64,000 nt of DNA from an uncultured Idiomarina sp. (GTDB taxonomy: Bacteria > Pseudomonadota > Gammaproteobacteria > Enterobacterales > Alteromonadaceae): assembly GCA_946885915.1 (NCBI GenBank), contig CAMPHF010000007.1:1-64000 (forward strand), read 5' to 3'. Position 1 is the stretch's first letter; every line of letters starts with the position of its first letter. Positions 39,948 through 50,995 of the stretch are shown here, piece by piece. A program made the translations under genes and the position numbers. Below the pieces are notes generated by a model. That model did no database searches, was not told the DNA's origin, and saw nothing but the letters and a program-made list of their open reading frames with translations.

Positions 39948-40616
39948 TCATTTAGTCCGGAACGCCTCACGGAAACTGTTGGCAAAGGCCATGAATTTCT
40001 CCTTCATGGTGCGCTTTACTTCAATCTCTAACGAGCCGAGTACCGAATAACCTTCAATAATGATTTGCGGCGCCTGACGCCCACCCATTGAAGGCGCTTT
40101 ATTGCTGCTACTGCCAATAATATTGAACATGTTTGAGACCACATTCACATGCTCAGGCACGAAAATATTTAGGCTACCCAGCACATTTTTCACCCGTACA
40201 ATTATTTTCTGATGCTGGAAAATTGCATCGGTAAAATCAAGCTCCACCGAGCCTAAACCGCAATATACGTTCATTTCGCTCGGCACCACCCACTGCCCGG
40301 TGTAATCGGACGACGACAAAATAGCGATGACTTTTTCATGCTGTGGAACGCTGTTGTCACTCGCCGCATAATTTGGGGTGAAACTGCGCTCACGCTGCTC
40401 CAAATAGGCGGTATCCGGTACTAAAGTTAAGTCAGCAACCAAATCGACCAGCACTTGATGATCATCAGTATTAGTCGCTTCGTCGAGTCGGCGCTCAAAG
40501 GCCTCGGCGGAAATCACGCCATGGCTATAGTTCATAATAAGTTGGTCGATCACTTGCTCACGAATTTGCGCGATGGGTCGGTCCTGAAGTGTTACGCCGC
40601 TAGTATCAATCGCCAT
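39948..40616 (-). CDS. DUF1707 / LiaF-C-like domain protein
   Basis: The 222-residue cytoplasmic protein begins with a DUF1707 (SHOCT-like) helix region (about 8-65, with S-A-E-A-F-E-R-R-L-D-E-A). It ends in a beta-rich LiaF C-terminal-like domain (about 95-205, with G-L-G-S-V-E-L-D-F and L-G-S-L-N-I-F-V-P). LiaF-type domains are known from cell-envelope stress circuits in Gram-positives; the role here is unknown. No membrane segment is visible. The start has AAGGA at 7-base spacing. It is convergent with the histidine kinase. Confidence 0.82.
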   Translation of the reverse strand: MAIDTSGVTLQDRPIAQIREQVIDQLIMNYSHGVISAEAFERRLDEATNTDDHQVLVDLVADLTLVPDTAYLEQRERSFTPNYAASDNSVPQHEKVIAILSSSDYTGQWVVPSEMNVYCGLGSVELDFTDAIFQHQKIIVRVKNVLGSLNIFVPEHVNVVSNMFNIIGSSSNKAPSMGGRQAPQIIIEGYSVLGSLEIEVKRTMKEKFMAFANSFREAFRTK

Positions 40617-40746
40617 TACAGTTTCCTTCTGAAATATATTGAAGCTATAGATTTTACGTTTTAATGATTAAGCAGCTTTTGTGCCAAAAACAAAACACAT
40701 AAATAACAACAACTTACATCCATGCCGAAATTCTATTAATAAAAAA

Positions 40747-41196
40747 TCAACTATTTGTTGGTGAATTTGACGATTGTTTTAGTTTTTTCGCACGCTGGTC
40801 TTCCAGCGCCTGCATAATATCTCGCCAACTAATAATGCCAACCGGATGCATGTCATTATCCACCACCGGAATACAGGAAACTCGCTCACGGTTAAACAAC
40901 GCCACCGCATCGTAAATGCTGGCGTCTCTGGTTAAGGTTACTAGCTTGCGTTGCATGATCTGGTGCACGCGCTTGCGCAAAGTTGCTAAGTCGCGGCTGG
41001 TTTCTGCTGCTGTACCAAGGTTCGGGCTGATGGCTTTCAATACATCGCGGTCTGACACCACACCCGCCAACTTGCCTTTGTACAGCACCAATAAATGATG
41101 AAATTTATGTCGGGAAAACAGCTCGTTTAATGCTTCCATCGTGTCGTCTAAGCCCACGGTTACCAAGCTTGTGGTCATAATTTTTTCAACACTCAT
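40747..41196 (-). CDS. CBS domain pair protein
   Basis: The 149-residue protein consists of two CBS domains (about 5-60 and 78-135), which usually bind adenine nucleotides. The typical ends V-V-S-D-R-D-V-L-K-A and I-I-S-W-R-D-I-M-Q-A are present. It has no output domain, so its partner is unknown. AAGGA lies 7 bases before the ATG. It starts 13 bases after the M24 peptidase stop on the same strand and is probably in its transcript. Confidence 0.9.
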   Translation of the reverse strand: MSVEKIMTTSLVTVGLDDTMEALNELFSRHKFHHLLVLYKGKLAGVVSDRDVLKAISPNLGTAAETSRDLATLRKRVHQIMQRKLVTLTRDASIYDAVALFNRERVSCIPVVDNDMHPVGIISWRDIMQALEDQRAKKLKQSSNSPTNS

Positions 41197-41209
41197 CCCT
41201 GCATCCTTG

Positions 41210-42556
41210 TCAGTTGCTGATTAAATGAAACTGCTGTTGGCGTCCGTGTAAATACTGCACCCCATAACCATCGAAGAACGCATCCTCTTCTAGCATGATC
41301 GCGACATTTTGCTGCCAACTCTCTACATAATGCACATTATTTAATTCAATTGAATGGGCGGTATCACGATAGAGCAAATACTCTCCGGCACCGGGAATAG
41401 GTTGTTGTTGATCCCAAAGGCCAATGGTTGGCCCTGAACCATGCCCGTAATAACCAATCGGATGAGTATAAATAGTCGCTTGCAAACCCGCCTCACGCGC
41501 CTGGCTTAAAGCTGCCATCAAGATCTGATTACCACTTTGGCGTGCCACAAACTTGCGAGTCAGAATATCTTGCAACTTATTACCTAGTAGCAATGCTTGT
41601 TGCAGGCCTGCAGGCGCTGCTTCCTCACCCTTTTTAAGCACGTAGGCGTGCTGCTGGGTATCGGTGTTTAAGCGCAAATAGGTAATACCAAAATCGACGT
41701 GCAGTAAGTCGCCCGGCTGAACAGTTTGTCCCGCTAACCGAAAGCCCTCTGCTCCCTTACGCTGTAAGGTCACGGTCGGTGGAAACCATACTTGCAAATT
41801 AAGTTCTGCCGCGCGCTCTTGCATCCACCATTCAATGTCGGTAGTGGTGGTTTCGCCTGGCGTCACCACTTGGTTGGAGAAGGCTTCGGCAATAATTTGC
41901 TGGGCGATGCCCACCGCCTGCTCGTAGTGCGGGATTTCTTCAGGAATACGGGTTTCCAGCCAGCTCACGGCTAACGGCTCGGCACTCACAATCTGCTTGG
42001 CTAAATCGTTACCTAAGGCCTCAAGTAACTCGGCTTTGTCAGTTGCTACTAAACCATCAGCTTGAGCAAAGGTAGCCGATTGGTTAATACCTATGCGCTG
42101 TGGCGCGCGCTCACTAATGAGTTCACGTAACCGCTGCCACTGATCAGGCTGTGTTTCGGGGTCCCAGGCTTGTTTAAATACCTCTCCGACGTTGTAACGC
42201 GCCACCGCCAGCGCTTCAACGCCGCGATCCTCACCGTCAATAATGCCACGATCAAAAAGCACCAAAATGGTACGCCGCCGTGCCGAGTACCAGTCACTTG
42301 GCAGCATGGTCCGCAAAATCGGATCTTCGTTGTATTCCCGCGAGATCAGCAACCACATGTCAATGTTGTGACGACGCATGAGGTTGGGCAACAAGCCTTG
42401 AATTCGAGCTTCGAGCAACTCATCCACGACTTGCGCGCGAGCTTTAAGCGGCAATGGTTCTAACTTTTCAGGTTGCGTTTGTAGTGCATGGCTGTGCGCA
42501 CTCGCGCCCAACAACACCACTGCCAACAAGGTTCGGAACATTAATTTCGCCTGCAT
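41210..42556 (-). CDS. Exported M24-family metallopeptidase
   Basis: The 448-residue protein has a signal peptide (about 1-25, ending A-H-S-H-A) and a C-terminal pita-bread (methionine aminopeptidase/Xaa-Pro) fold. Putative metal ligands are Asp in H-V-D-F-G, Asp in N-T-D-T-Q-Q-H, His in H-P-I-G-Y-Y-G-H-G and two Glu (H-S-I-E-L-N, M-L-E-E-D). It probably trims peptides in the periplasm; the exact substrate is unknown. A second Met (42541) could also start it. It is divergent from aceB. Confidence 0.87.
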   Translation of the reverse strand: MQAKLMFRTLLAVVLLGASAHSHALQTQPEKLEPLPLKARAQVVDELLEARIQGLLPNLMRRHNIDMWLLISREYNEDPILRTMLPSDWYSARRRTILVLFDRGIIDGEDRGVEALAVARYNVGEVFKQAWDPETQPDQWQRLRELISERAPQRIGINQSATFAQADGLVATDKAELLEALGNDLAKQIVSAEPLAVSWLETRIPEEIPHYEQAVGIAQQIIAEAFSNQVVTPGETTTTDIEWWMQERAAELNLQVWFPPTVTLQRKGAEGFRLAGQTVQPGDLLHVDFGITYLRLNTDTQQHAYVLKKGEEAAPAGLQQALLLGNKLQDILTRKFVARQSGNQILMAALSQAREAGLQATIYTHPIGYYGHGSGPTIGLWDQQQPIPGAGEYLLYRDTAHSIELNNVHYVESWQQNVAIMLEEDAFFDGYGVQYLHGRQQQFHLISN

Positions 42557-42684
42557 GCCTGCACTCTTCTGATTGAGTTGGAGATAGCTTGAGATTATCA
42601 GGTCAACGACTATTCAACAATCACTCCTAAATACTCAAATCAGATAACCCTTTTACCAATTTCTATGCCAATAAATGCGCTCAA

Positions 42685-42772
42685 TATAATTCATGAAATA
42701 AATGGCGACAATTTAATTTATAAATTAGGTAAATTTAAGGTCTGCATCTAGGCTAGATTTTGTTAACAGACC
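42685..42772 (+). promoter_or_regulatory. Candidate control region of aceBA
   Basis: A TATAAT box lies at 42685-42690, about 100 bases before aceB, with no clear -35. Nearer the gene an inverted repeat ggtctg (42739-42744) / cagacc (42767-42772) flanks a TGTTAACA palindrome (42761-42768). These could be operator elements for glyoxylate-shunt control; no known repressor box is matched with certainty. Confidence 0.35.
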
Positions 42773-42791
42773 GCTAACAAGTGAGCGATAA

Positions 42792-44351
42792 ATGACCATT
42801 GATAGCCTAACAAAAACGATTCTCACCCCTGCCGCTACCAAGTTTCTGCAGGCGCTGGTGGTCGAATTTCGGCCACAACAACAAGAGTTACTCGCCCGCC
42901 GGCAATTACGCCAAGCGCGAATTGACCAGGGGCAGTTACCAGATTTTGATCCGGATACCGCAGATATTCGGCAAAGTGAATGGCGAATTGCATCATTACC
43001 CAACGATTTAACCAAGCGTCGGATTGAAATAACCGGCCCCACCGATCGCAAAATGGTGATTAATGCCTTAAACGCCGATGTTGATTGCTACATGGCTGAC
43101 TTTGAAGACTCCCAATCACCCACTTGGGAGGGGGTTCTGCAAGGCCAAGTTAATTTGCGTGATGCTAACCGACCGGCAATGACGTACACCGACCCGAACT
43201 CGGGCAAGCACTATGCCGTGAAAGAAAACCCGGCGCTGCTCATTGCCCGGGTACGCGGTCTGCATTTGGACGAAAAGCACTTCCTGGTTGATGGTGAGCC
43301 AACACCCGGCGCCTTATTCGATTTTGCTTTGTACTTTTTTCATAACTACCAAGTTCGCTTACAACAAGGTACCGGCGTTTACTATTACTTGCCGAAACTA
43401 GAACATAGCGACGAGGCGGCCTGGTGGAGTGAGGTTTTCCACTTTACCGAACGCTACTTTAATCAGCCAACTGGCACCATTCGAGCCACTGTATTGATTG
43501 AGACCCTCCCCGCTGTGTTTCAGATGCATGAAATTCTTTATCGCTTGAAAGACCACATTGCGGCGCTGAACTGTGGTCGCTGGGATTACATTTTTAGCTA
43601 CATCAAAACCTTAAAAAATTATGCCGACAAAGTGCTGCCAGATCGCCAAGTGGTCACCATGGATCAGCCATTTTTGAACGCTTATTCACGCTTATTAGTG
43701 AAAACCTGTCACCAGCGCGGCGCGCTCGCCATGGGGGGCATGGCAGCCTTTATACCGAGCAAAAATGAGACCGAAAACGCCGCGATTCTAGCCAAAGTGA
43801 AAGCCGACAAAACCTTAGAACGCGACAACGGCCATGACGGTACCTGGATTGCGCACCCGGGCCTAGCTGCCACCGTGCGCGAGGTATTCGTAGAGGGTTT
43901 AACCGGGCCGAATCAGCTGCATATCAGTCGCGCGGAAGACGCACCCATTAGCGCCACCGAGTTGCTGCAACCAAGCGCAGGCAACCGCACCGAAGCAGGC
44001 ATGCGCACCAATATACGAGTGGCGTTGCAATACGTTGCGGCATGGATTTCAGGTGCTGGCTGCGTACCTATTTACGGCTTAATGGAAGATGCTGCCACCG
44101 CGGAAATTTCACGCACCTCTATTTGGCAGTGGATCAAGCACGGAAAAACGCTAGATAACGGCCAAACCGTGACCACCGCTCTGTTCGAGCAGTACTTAAC
44201 AGAGGAAGCCGCAGTCGTGAAGCAAGAGGTTGGCGACCAGCGCTGGCAGGCTCAGCAATTTCCCAAAGCATTGCAACTGCTGCGCGACATTACCACGGCG
44301 ACCGAGCTGGTGGATTTCCTCACCTTACCCGGTTACGCGTTACTCGATTAA
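42792..44351 (+). CDS. aceB: Malate synthase A
   Basis: It condenses glyoxylate with acetyl-CoA to malate in the glyoxylate shunt. The 519-residue product (E. coli 533) has [11 protein letters not shown] (about 95), the family block [18 protein letters not shown] and the C-terminal [15 protein letters not shown] is a weak ribosome site. aceA follows after 38 bases, so the two form an operon that permits growth on acetate and fatty acids. Confidence 0.96.
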   Translation: MTIDSLTKTILTPAATKFLQALVVEFRPQQQELLARRQLRQARIDQGQLPDFDPDTADIRQSEWRIASLPNDLTKRRIEITGPTDRKMVINALNADVDCYMADFEDSQSPTWEGVLQGQVNLRDANRPAMTYTDPNSGKHYAVKENPALLIARVRGLHLDEKHFLVDGEPTPGALFDFALYFFHNYQVRLQQGTGVYYYLPKLEHSDEAAWWSEVFHFTERYFNQPTGTIRATVLIETLPAVFQMHEILYRLKDHIAALNCGRWDYIFSYIKTLKNYADKVLPDRQVVTMDQPFLNAYSRLLVKTCHQRGALAMGGMAAFIPSKNETENAAILAKVKADKTLERDNGHDGTWIAHPGLAATVREVFVEGLTGPNQLHISRAEDAPISATELLQPSAGNRTEAGMRTNIRVALQYVAAWISGAGCVPIYGLMEDAATAEISRTSIWQWIKHGKTLDNGQTVTTALFEQYLTEEAAVVKQEVGDQRWQAQQFPKALQLLRDITTATELVDFLTLPGYALLD

Positions 44352-44389
44352 CAGATTTATATACCAACAATAACGACAAGGAACACCCG

Positions 44390-45721
44390 ATGACTTCACT
44401 TACCCTGACCCAAGCAGCCCAGGCACTGCAACAAGATTGGGATACAAATTCCCGCTGGAACAACGTCACCCGTACTTATAGCGCCGCCGATGTCGTGCGC
44501 TTGCGCGGTTCGTTGCAAGTTCAACATACTTACGCCCAGCGTGGCGCTGAAAAACTATGGCGCTTAGTAAACGGCGCCGCCGCAGAAAAATTCGGTAAGC
44601 CGTACGTTAATGCGCTCGGTGCGCTCACTGGCGGACAAGCGGTGCAGCAAGTAAAAGCCGGCTTACAAGCTATTTATTTGTCGGGCTGGCAGGTCGCTGC
44701 CGACAACAATAGCGCCTGCAGCATGTACCCGGATCAGTCGTTATATCCGGTCGATTCGGTACCGACCGTGGTAAAACGCATTAATAGCTCATTTGCCCGC
44801 GCTGATCAGATTCAATGGTCGAAAGGCATTACCGCTGAACACAAGGATTATATTGATTACTTTGCGCCAATCGTGGCGGATGCAGAAGCTGGTTTTGGTG
44901 GCGTATTGAATGCTTACGAGTTAATGCTGGGCATGATTCAAGCGGGAGCGGCTGGGGTGCATTTTGAGGACCAGTTAGCATCGGTGAAAAAATGCGGACA
45001 CATGGGCGGTAAAGTATTAGTACCTACCCAAGAAGCGGTGCAAAAGCTAATTGCTGCGCGGCTCGCCAGTGATGTGGCCGGCGTACCTACGTTAATTCTA
45101 GCGCGTACTGACGCCAATGCGGCTGACTTGCTTACCTCGGATGTAGACCCGTACGACCAAGCGTTTTGCACCGGCGAACGCACCAGCGAAGGCTTCTACA
45201 AAGTAAATGCCGGCATCGATCAAGCCATTGCGCGCGGGCTAGCGTACGCACCTTATGCCGATTTACTCTGGTGTGAAACGGCCAAGCCGGATCTTGATGA
45301 AGCCCGCCAGTTTGCCGAAGCTATCCACGCCAAATATCCGGGTAAGCTGCTGGCTTATAACTGCTCACCTAGCTTCAACTGGAAGCAAAAACTTGATGAC
45401 GCGACCATTGCCAAGTTCCAGCGTGAACTCGGTGAGATGGGCTACGCGTTCCAATTCATTACCTTAGCGGGCGTGCACAACATGTGGTACCACATGTTCG
45501 AACTTGCCCACGATTATGCGCGTAACGACATGTCTGCTTATGTGAAATTACAGCAGCAAGAATTTGCCGCTGCAGACAAAGGCTACACCTTCGTGGCACA
45601 CCAACAAGAAGTGGGTACTGGTTATTTCGATGATTTAACCAATGTCATTCAGGGCGGCAAGTCGTCGGTCACCGCCCTTACCGGCTCTACCGAAGAAGAG
45701 CAATTTAAGCGTCCCGCTTAA
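44390..45721 (+). CDS. aceA: Isocitrate lyase
   Basis: It splits isocitrate to glyoxylate and succinate, the first step of the glyoxylate shunt. The 443-residue product (E. coli 434) carries the catalytic signature K-K-C-G-H (200-204) with F-E-D-Q just before it and Y-N-C-S-P-S-F-N-W further on. AAGGA precedes the ATG. Its last 17 bases overlap the 3' end of aceK on the opposite strand. Confidence 0.97.
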   Translation: MTSLTLTQAAQALQQDWDTNSRWNNVTRTYSAADVVRLRGSLQVQHTYAQRGAEKLWRLVNGAAAEKFGKPYVNALGALTGGQAVQQVKAGLQAIYLSGWQVAADNNSACSMYPDQSLYPVDSVPTVVKRINSSFARADQIQWSKGITAEHKDYIDYFAPIVADAEAGFGGVLNAYELMLGMIQAGAAGVHFEDQLASVKKCGHMGGKVLVPTQEAVQKLIAARLASDVAGVPTLILARTDANAADLLTSDVDPYDQAFCTGERTSEGFYKVNAGIDQAIARGLAYAPYADLLWCETAKPDLDEARQFAEAIHAKYPGKLLAYNCSPSFNWKQKLDDATIAKFQRELGEMGYAFQFITLAGVHNMWYHMFELAHDYARNDMSAYVKLQQQEFAAADKGYTFVAHQQEVGTGYFDDLTNVIQGGKSSVTALTGSTEEEQFKRPA

Positions 45722-47489
45722 AGCGCAACTGTTGACCATAAGGAAACACATCCGTGACCACCCCGGCGCGGATGTGTTGTTGCTGTTGGCGCCAAAATTC
45801 TACTTGCACTAGCTCTGGGTGATGTTTCAGTAGCAGCTCACGCCATTCACGTTTCACCACCGCAAAAGTGGTCAGTTGCTCCGGAAACACATCGTCGGGA
45901 CCGGCACCATTGGCACTCTCACTCAGTGGTCGAAAGTTCATGTCGAGCAAGGGCCGCACTTCATCGTAATCATAAAACACTACCCGACCATGACGGGTGA
46001 CACCAAAGTTCTTCAGCAACATATCACCGGGAAAAATATTCGCCGCCAGCATATCCTTTAATGCTTGTCCGTAGTCAGCTAAAGCCGCCTCAGTCTCGGT
46101 TGCATCGGCATACTGCAGATAAAGGTTCAGTGGGGTCATTCGACGTTCAACAAAGAGTTGCTTGATCACCAAAGTGTCATTTTCAAATCTTAGCGACTGC
46201 CCGACCGTAGCAGTGAGCTCCTCCAGCAGATCGGGAGCGATTCGCGCTAACGGCAGTGCCACATCGACAAACTCCAAGGTATCGGCCATGCGCCCACCCC
46301 GATCGTGACGCTTAACCATTCGATAACGGTCAATCACGGTTTGCCGCGTCATGCTTTTGGTGCCACCAAAACTATCTTTAATAACTTTAAATACATAGGG
46401 GAACGAGGGCAGCATGAATACCGTCATGACCAACCCTTTTATGCCTGGCGCACTCACCAGCTGGTCGTTGCTGCTGCCTAAATGCTGCAAAAACTCGCGA
46501 TAGAACTCCGTTTTACCCTGTTTGTGAAACCCAATGGCCGAATATAGCTCGGCAAGGGTTTTACGCGGCATCAGGTTTTGTAAAAACCGCACTAAAGCGG
46601 ACGGCACGCGCGTGCTCACCATAAAATAGTTACGCGCGAAGCCAAAAATAATCGCCATTTGCTCCACATCGGTGATCAGCGCGTCCAACTGCAGCAACCC
46701 CTGTGCGTTGCGTAGCACCGGCACAATAAAGGGCGAATTCACCTCGCCATGGGCACTGTGGCTGACAATACGACCGACAATATAAGCGGCTTTATTACGG
46801 TAAAACACGCCCTTTAACACGTCAATCCGCATTTGATGAGAGGCTAAACCGTGGCCAGCCAGCTGCTGCCGAAACGCCAATCGCAATAACTTAATGTCGT
46901 CATTCAGATCAGCAAAGGGCGCCTGCAACTGCATGTCGGCAATAATGGTTTGCAAGGTCGTGCGAACCCCAGTCACCACCGGAAAATAAGAGCGATACTC
47001 GCTTTCCAGCGCCAGCTGCGGGCCGTCTTGCAACATTGAGTCGACAAAAATAAAGGCATTATTGAAATAGCGCCGATGAAACAAACGGCAGAACACCGAG
47101 TTATAGAAGGTTTCGGCCAATTCAGCTTGGGGATGAAACCTTAATAGCTCACGATATTGGCTTTTTACCTCTAGCCACAATGCTTCATGACAGGCATCGC
47201 GCTGCGCATGAGCGCTCGCTTGGGTAAACGACGTGCCTAACCGTTCGGCTAACGCTTGGGTAGTTTCCGCAACCCGCAAATCATAAAACTCGATGCGTTC
47301 GCTTGCAGCCGCATAAACCGCTTGCCAAGCACCATTCGCAAAACGCTCAGCAGCGGCCGCGGTGACTTCTTGATAGGTGCTGAAATGGCGCTGAAATCCG
47401 GCCAAAATAGTACGGGCCAACGCCATTGGCGTGGTTTCAATACAAGCCACTGAAGCTGCCACCCGCACTCCCCTTTGTTCTAAATGCAT
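45705..47489 (-). CDS. aceK: Isocitrate dehydrogenase kinase/phosphatase
   Basis: AceK switches isocitrate dehydrogenase off or on by phosphorylation and so directs carbon into the shunt formed by the convergent aceBA. Family blocks are [10 protein letters not shown] (ATP loop), [20 protein letters not shown] and V-F-Y-D-Y-D-E (metal site). The start is uncertain: ATGs at 47507, 47489 and 47426 are possible, and homology begins near the last (M-A-L-A-R-T-I-L). From 47489 the product is 594 residues (E. coli 578). In E. coli aceK follows aceBA on the same strand; here it is inverted and overlaps aceA. Confidence 0.93.
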   Translation of the reverse strand: MHLEQRGVRVAASVACIETTPMALARTILAGFQRHFSTYQEVTAAAAERFANGAWQAVYAAASERIEFYDLRVAETTQALAERLGTSFTQASAHAQRDACHEALWLEVKSQYRELLRFHPQAELAETFYNSVFCRLFHRRYFNNAFIFVDSMLQDGPQLALESEYRSYFPVVTGVRTTLQTIIADMQLQAPFADLNDDIKLLRLAFRQQLAGHGLASHQMRIDVLKGVFYRNKAAYIVGRIVSHSAHGEVNSPFIVPVLRNAQGLLQLDALITDVEQMAIIFGFARNYFMVSTRVPSALVRFLQNLMPRKTLAELYSAIGFHKQGKTEFYREFLQHLGSSNDQLVSAPGIKGLVMTVFMLPSFPYVFKVIKDSFGGTKSMTRQTVIDRYRMVKRHDRGGRMADTLEFVDVALPLARIAPDLLEELTATVGQSLRFENDTLVIKQLFVERRMTPLNLYLQYADATETEAALADYGQALKDMLAANIFPGDMLLKNFGVTRHGRVVFYDYDEVRPLLDMNFRPLSESANGAGPDDVFPEQLTTFAVVKREWRELLLKHHPELVQVEFWRQQQQHIRAGVVTDVFPYGQQLRFKRDA

Positions 47490-47632
47490 ACCTGCTCTGA
47501 CATGCATTGTTACACATCAAGGGCACAAATCTAGCGCGATTTTCAGCAGCGCTGTAAACCTTTTGCTCGGTTCGCGCGACTTTAGCTATAGCTTCAAAAA
47601 TAAAGGCCGCATAAACCCAAAGGACTCCGGTT

Positions 47633-48907
47633 GTGATTAAAATTGCTGACACTAGCGGACAAGATGTCGTTCGCACTACCACTTCATCATCGCCCAAGTG
47701 GAAGCTTGGGTTGGGTATCGCTGTTCTGGTTGCACTGCTGATGGTGGCGATTCCCAGCATCTCTAAATGGTCCCAAGCAGAAGCTTCGGTGCCGCGCGAT
47801 CGACTTCGGCTCAGCACCGTGCAAGTGGGCGATTTAGTCCGAGATGTGTCCATTCAAGGGCGGGTCATTGCCGCGGTAAGCCCCACCCTATATGCGCCTG
47901 CGCAAGGCACTATTACTTATTTAGTCGATGCCGGTGATGAAGTAAGCGCTGGCCAATTGCTGGCAACTATCGACAGCCCCGAGCTGCAAAGTCAGTTGGC
48001 ACAAGAGCAAGCCTCCCTAGAGAGCGCCGTGGTGGCGTTAGAACGCCAGAAAATTCAAGCACGTCGTGACGCGCTTGAAAGCTCGCGCGCCATTGATATG
48101 GCCAAAGTTACGCTTACCGCCGCGGAGCGCGAAAAGCGGCGAGCTGACCGCGCTTGGGAAGACAAAACCATTAGCCAAATAGATTATGAAAAAGCCCAAG
48201 ATGACCTCGAAAATGCCCGTTTGGTTTACAACCATGCGGTGGCAGATACTGAGCTGGACACCGATTTTCTGGCCTTTGAATTACAAACACGGCAGTTAGA
48301 AGTTGATCGGCAAACCGCGCTCGTCGCCGATTTAGAGCGCCAAGTGCATGCGCTTAACATGACCTCACCAGTGACTGGGATCGTCGGCAACCGCGAGCTT
48401 GATCAGAAAAATCAGGTCGCTAAAAATCAAGCAGTGCTGAGTGTGGTGGACTTAACCGCCTACGAAGTCGAAATAGCCATTCCAGAAAGCTATGCAGACG
48501 ATTTAGCCATTGGTATGGCGGCTGAAATTAATTACAACGGCACCATACACCCTGCCACCTTGGTGTCTATTTCACCGGAAATTCGCGATAACCAGGTTAT
48601 AGGTAACGTCCGTTTTGCGGATTCTATGCCAGCCGGACTGCGTCAAAACCAGCGCCTTACCACTCGTATTCTGCTCGAGCACAAACCCCAAGTGATGCAA
48701 GTACAACGCGGCCCGTTTTTGGAAAGTGGCGGTGGTCGCATTGCCTATGTGCTGAACGACGGTGTTGCCGAACGTCGCGCGATCACGGTTGGCGCCAGCA
48801 GTATGAGTGCGGTGGAGATCGTCAGCGGTTTACAGCCTTGCGAGCAAATCATTGTTTCGAGTATTGAACCATTTGCTGACGCTGCCACTGTGCGCGTCAC
48901 CGACTAA
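47633..48907 (+). CDS. Periplasmic adaptor (HlyD/MacA-like) of an ABC efflux system
   Basis: The 424-residue protein has one N-terminal membrane anchor (about 24-44), a lipoyl half-motif, a long coiled-coil hairpin (about 120-225), the second lipoyl half and beta-barrel domains, the layout of MacA-type adaptors. The start is GTG at 47633 with AAAGGA 8 bases upstream. It is followed by an ABC ATPase and two FtsX-type permeases, so it should link them to an outer-membrane channel. No TolC-like gene is in the window. It is divergent from aceK. Confidence 0.88.
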   Translation: MIKIADTSGQDVVRTTTSSSPKWKLGLGIAVLVALLMVAIPSISKWSQAEASVPRDRLRLSTVQVGDLVRDVSIQGRVIAAVSPTLYAPAQGTITYLVDAGDEVSAGQLLATIDSPELQSQLAQEQASLESAVVALERQKIQARRDALESSRAIDMAKVTLTAAEREKRRADRAWEDKTISQIDYEKAQDDLENARLVYNHAVADTELDTDFLAFELQTRQLEVDRQTALVADLERQVHALNMTSPVTGIVGNRELDQKNQVAKNQAVLSVVDLTAYEVEIAIPESYADDLAIGMAAEINYNGTIHPATLVSISPEIRDNQVIGNVRFADSMPAGLRQNQRLTTRILLEHKPQVMQVQRGPFLESGGGRIAYVLNDGVAERRAITVGASSMSAVEIVSGLQPCEQIIVSSIEPFADAATVRVTD

Positions 48908-48941
48908 CGCTAAACGCACAAAAAATAATAAGGACTTCACC

Positions 48942-49658
48942 ATGCTAGCTATGACCAACGTCACCAAAGTATTCCGCACCGAGGTGGTAGAAACGCACGC
49001 TTTGCGCGATTTTAATCTACAAGTGAATGAGGGCGATTTTGTCGCCGTTACTGGCCCATCTGGGTCGGGCAAAACCACCTTCCTCAACATTGCCGGATTA
49101 CTCGAGAACTTCGATGGCGGTGACTACCAATTAGATGGTGAGAGTGTAAAAGGTCTAAGCGATAGCCGCTTGGCTCGCCTGCGCAACGAAAAAATCGGTT
49201 TTATTTTCCAAAGTTTTAACCTGCTGCCAGATTTAAATCTGTTTGATAACGTGGATGTTCCGTTACGTTATCGTGGCTTTTCAGCTAAACAGCGGCAGCA
49301 GCGTATCGAACAGGCGTTGGAAACGGTTGGCTTAGCGAACCGCATGCGCCACCTGCCTGCGCAGCTCTCCGGGGGTCAGCAACAACGGGTCGCCATTGCG
49401 CGCGCGTTGGCCGGGGAGCCGCGCTTCTTACTTGCCGATGAACCCACGGGTAACTTGGATTCAGAAATGGCAAGCAGCGTGCTTGGTTTATTAGAGGAAA
49501 TCAACCAGCGCGGTACCACCATCATTATGGTCACTCACGACCCTGCTCTTGCGCAGCGTGCTCAACGCAATGTGTTTGTGCGTGACGGGCGCGTTACTGA
49601 GGTGGCCAAAGACACCTCTATTGCCGAATTACTGCAAAAAACCGCACAAGTCGGTTAA
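48942..49658 (+). CDS. ABC transporter ATP-binding protein (MacB/LolD type)
   Basis: The 238-residue ATPase has Walker [10 protein letters not shown] (about 39-47), the Q-loop F-Q-S-F-N-L-L-P, signature L-S-G-G-Q-Q-Q-R, Walker [13 protein letters not shown] and the H-loop T-H-D. These sequences are typical of MacB/LolD/FtsE relatives. AAGGA lies 7 bases before ATG 48942. It energises the two permeases that follow; unlike MacB it is not fused to a membrane domain. Confidence 0.93.
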   Translation: MLAMTNVTKVFRTEVVETHALRDFNLQVNEGDFVAVTGPSGSGKTTFLNIAGLLENFDGGDYQLDGESVKGLSDSRLARLRNEKIGFIFQSFNLLPDLNLFDNVDVPLRYRGFSAKQRQQRIEQALETVGLANRMRHLPAQLSGGQQQRVAIARALAGEPRFLLADEPTGNLDSEMASSVLGLLEEINQRGTTIIMVTHDPALAQRAQRNVFVRDGRVTEVAKDTSIAELLQKTAQVG

Positions 49659-49669
49659 CGGAGCGCCTT

Positions 49670-50983
49670 ATGATTGCTTATTACTTTCGCCTTGCCTGGC
49701 TCAGTATTCGCAAGAATATCTTGCTCACCAGCCTGATGGTGGCTGCTATTGGCTTGGGTATTGGTGCCGCGATGACCACCATTACGGTGAACTACTTAAT
49801 GGGCGCCGACCCTATTCCGCACAAAAGCGACCAACTGTTTTATGTGCAAGTAGATAGCTGGGACCCGAATCAACCCTACGAAGAGCCGAACGAACCACCG
49901 GATCAACTTACCTGGACGGAAGCCACTAATTTAATGGCTGCCCGCCAAGCTTTTCGGCAATCGGCAATGGCTTCAACCAGTATGGTCATTGAGCCGGCAG
50001 AAGCCACCCAAAAACCCTTTGTGGCCTCGGTCCGACTGGCCTTTAGTGACTTCTTCCCGATGTTTGATGTGCCGTTTTTATACGGCCGTGGATGGGACGA
50101 CAGCGCAGACAACGATCGACGCCGGGTGGTGGTGCTTAGCAAAGCTATGAACGAGCAGCTATTCGGTGGGCGTGATTCAGTCGGCGAGCAACTGGTGATC
50201 GATAGTGAAAGCTTTACTGTGGTTGGTGTCCTGAATGAGTGGGAACTCACACCGAAATTTTTTGATGTGACCACCGGGCCGTTTAACGATATGGAAGATA
50301 TTTATCTGCCATTTATGTTGAAAGAGTCCATGGAACTGCCCCAGGGCGGCAATAACAACTGCTGGAAGCCATTCGAAGGCGGCAGTTTTCAAAGCTTCTT
50401 ACAATCGGAATGCATTAACTACCAAATGTGGGTGGAACTGCGTAGCGATGCCGAGCGCGAGGATTACCTGAGCTTTTTGAACAACTACGTCACCGAGCAG
50501 AAGAAGCTTGGGCGCTTCCCGCGGCCACTCAACAACCGTTTATCGGATGTCATGCAGTGGATGGAAAATCAAGAAGTGGTGCAAGACGATGCGCGCATGA
50601 TGATGTATATGGCTCTGATGTTTTTGCTGGTTTGCTTGCTCAACACCGTTGCTTTGCTGTTGGCAAAGTTCATGGGACGCAGCAGCGAAATTGCCTTGCG
50701 CCGTGCAGTTGGCGCCAGCATGCGTACGTTATTCCTGCAACATAGCATTGAGTCGGCGCTGATTGGCATTGCCGGCGGCCTGCTCGGCATTGTGCTGGCA
50801 TGGCTTGGCTTGCAAGGCATTAGTGCCTTATACGGCGATAATGTTGCACGCCTAACCGGGCTAGATTTACCGATGCTATTTACCGGCATTGCGCTGGCCA
50901 TTGTCAGTGCCATTGTTGCCGGGCTTTATCCCACGTGGCGGACGTGCAGTGTGCCACCTGCCGGGCAATTAAAAGCACAATAA
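49670..50983 (+). CDS. ABC transporter permease, FtsX/MacB-PCD family (first)
   Basis: The 437-residue permease has an N-terminal transmembrane helix (about 18-40), a large periplasmic MacB-like domain (about 41-300) and three C-terminal helices (about 315-335, 360-390, 405-425). It carries the family motif A-L-R-R-A-V-G-A-S. GGAG precedes the start 11 bases after the ATPase gene. With the next gene it probably forms a heterodimer. The periplasmic part holds two Cys (C-W-K-P and S-E-C-I-N) that could pair. Confidence 0.88.
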   Translation: MIAYYFRLAWLSIRKNILLTSLMVAAIGLGIGAAMTTITVNYLMGADPIPHKSDQLFYVQVDSWDPNQPYEEPNEPPDQLTWTEATNLMAARQAFRQSAMASTSMVIEPAEATQKPFVASVRLAFSDFFPMFDVPFLYGRGWDDSADNDRRRVVVLSKAMNEQLFGGRDSVGEQLVIDSESFTVVGVLNEWELTPKFFDVTTGPFNDMEDIYLPFMLKESMELPQGGNNNCWKPFEGGSFQSFLQSECINYQMWVELRSDAEREDYLSFLNNYVTEQKKLGRFPRPLNNRLSDVMQWMENQEVVQDDARMMMYMALMFLLVCLLNTVALLLAKFMGRSSEIALRRAVGASMRTLFLQHSIESALIGIAGGLLGIVLAWLGLQGISALYGDNVARLTGLDLPMLFTGIALAIVSAIVAGLYPTWRTCSVPPAGQLKAQ

Positions 50984-50995
50984 CAGGAGCCGACC

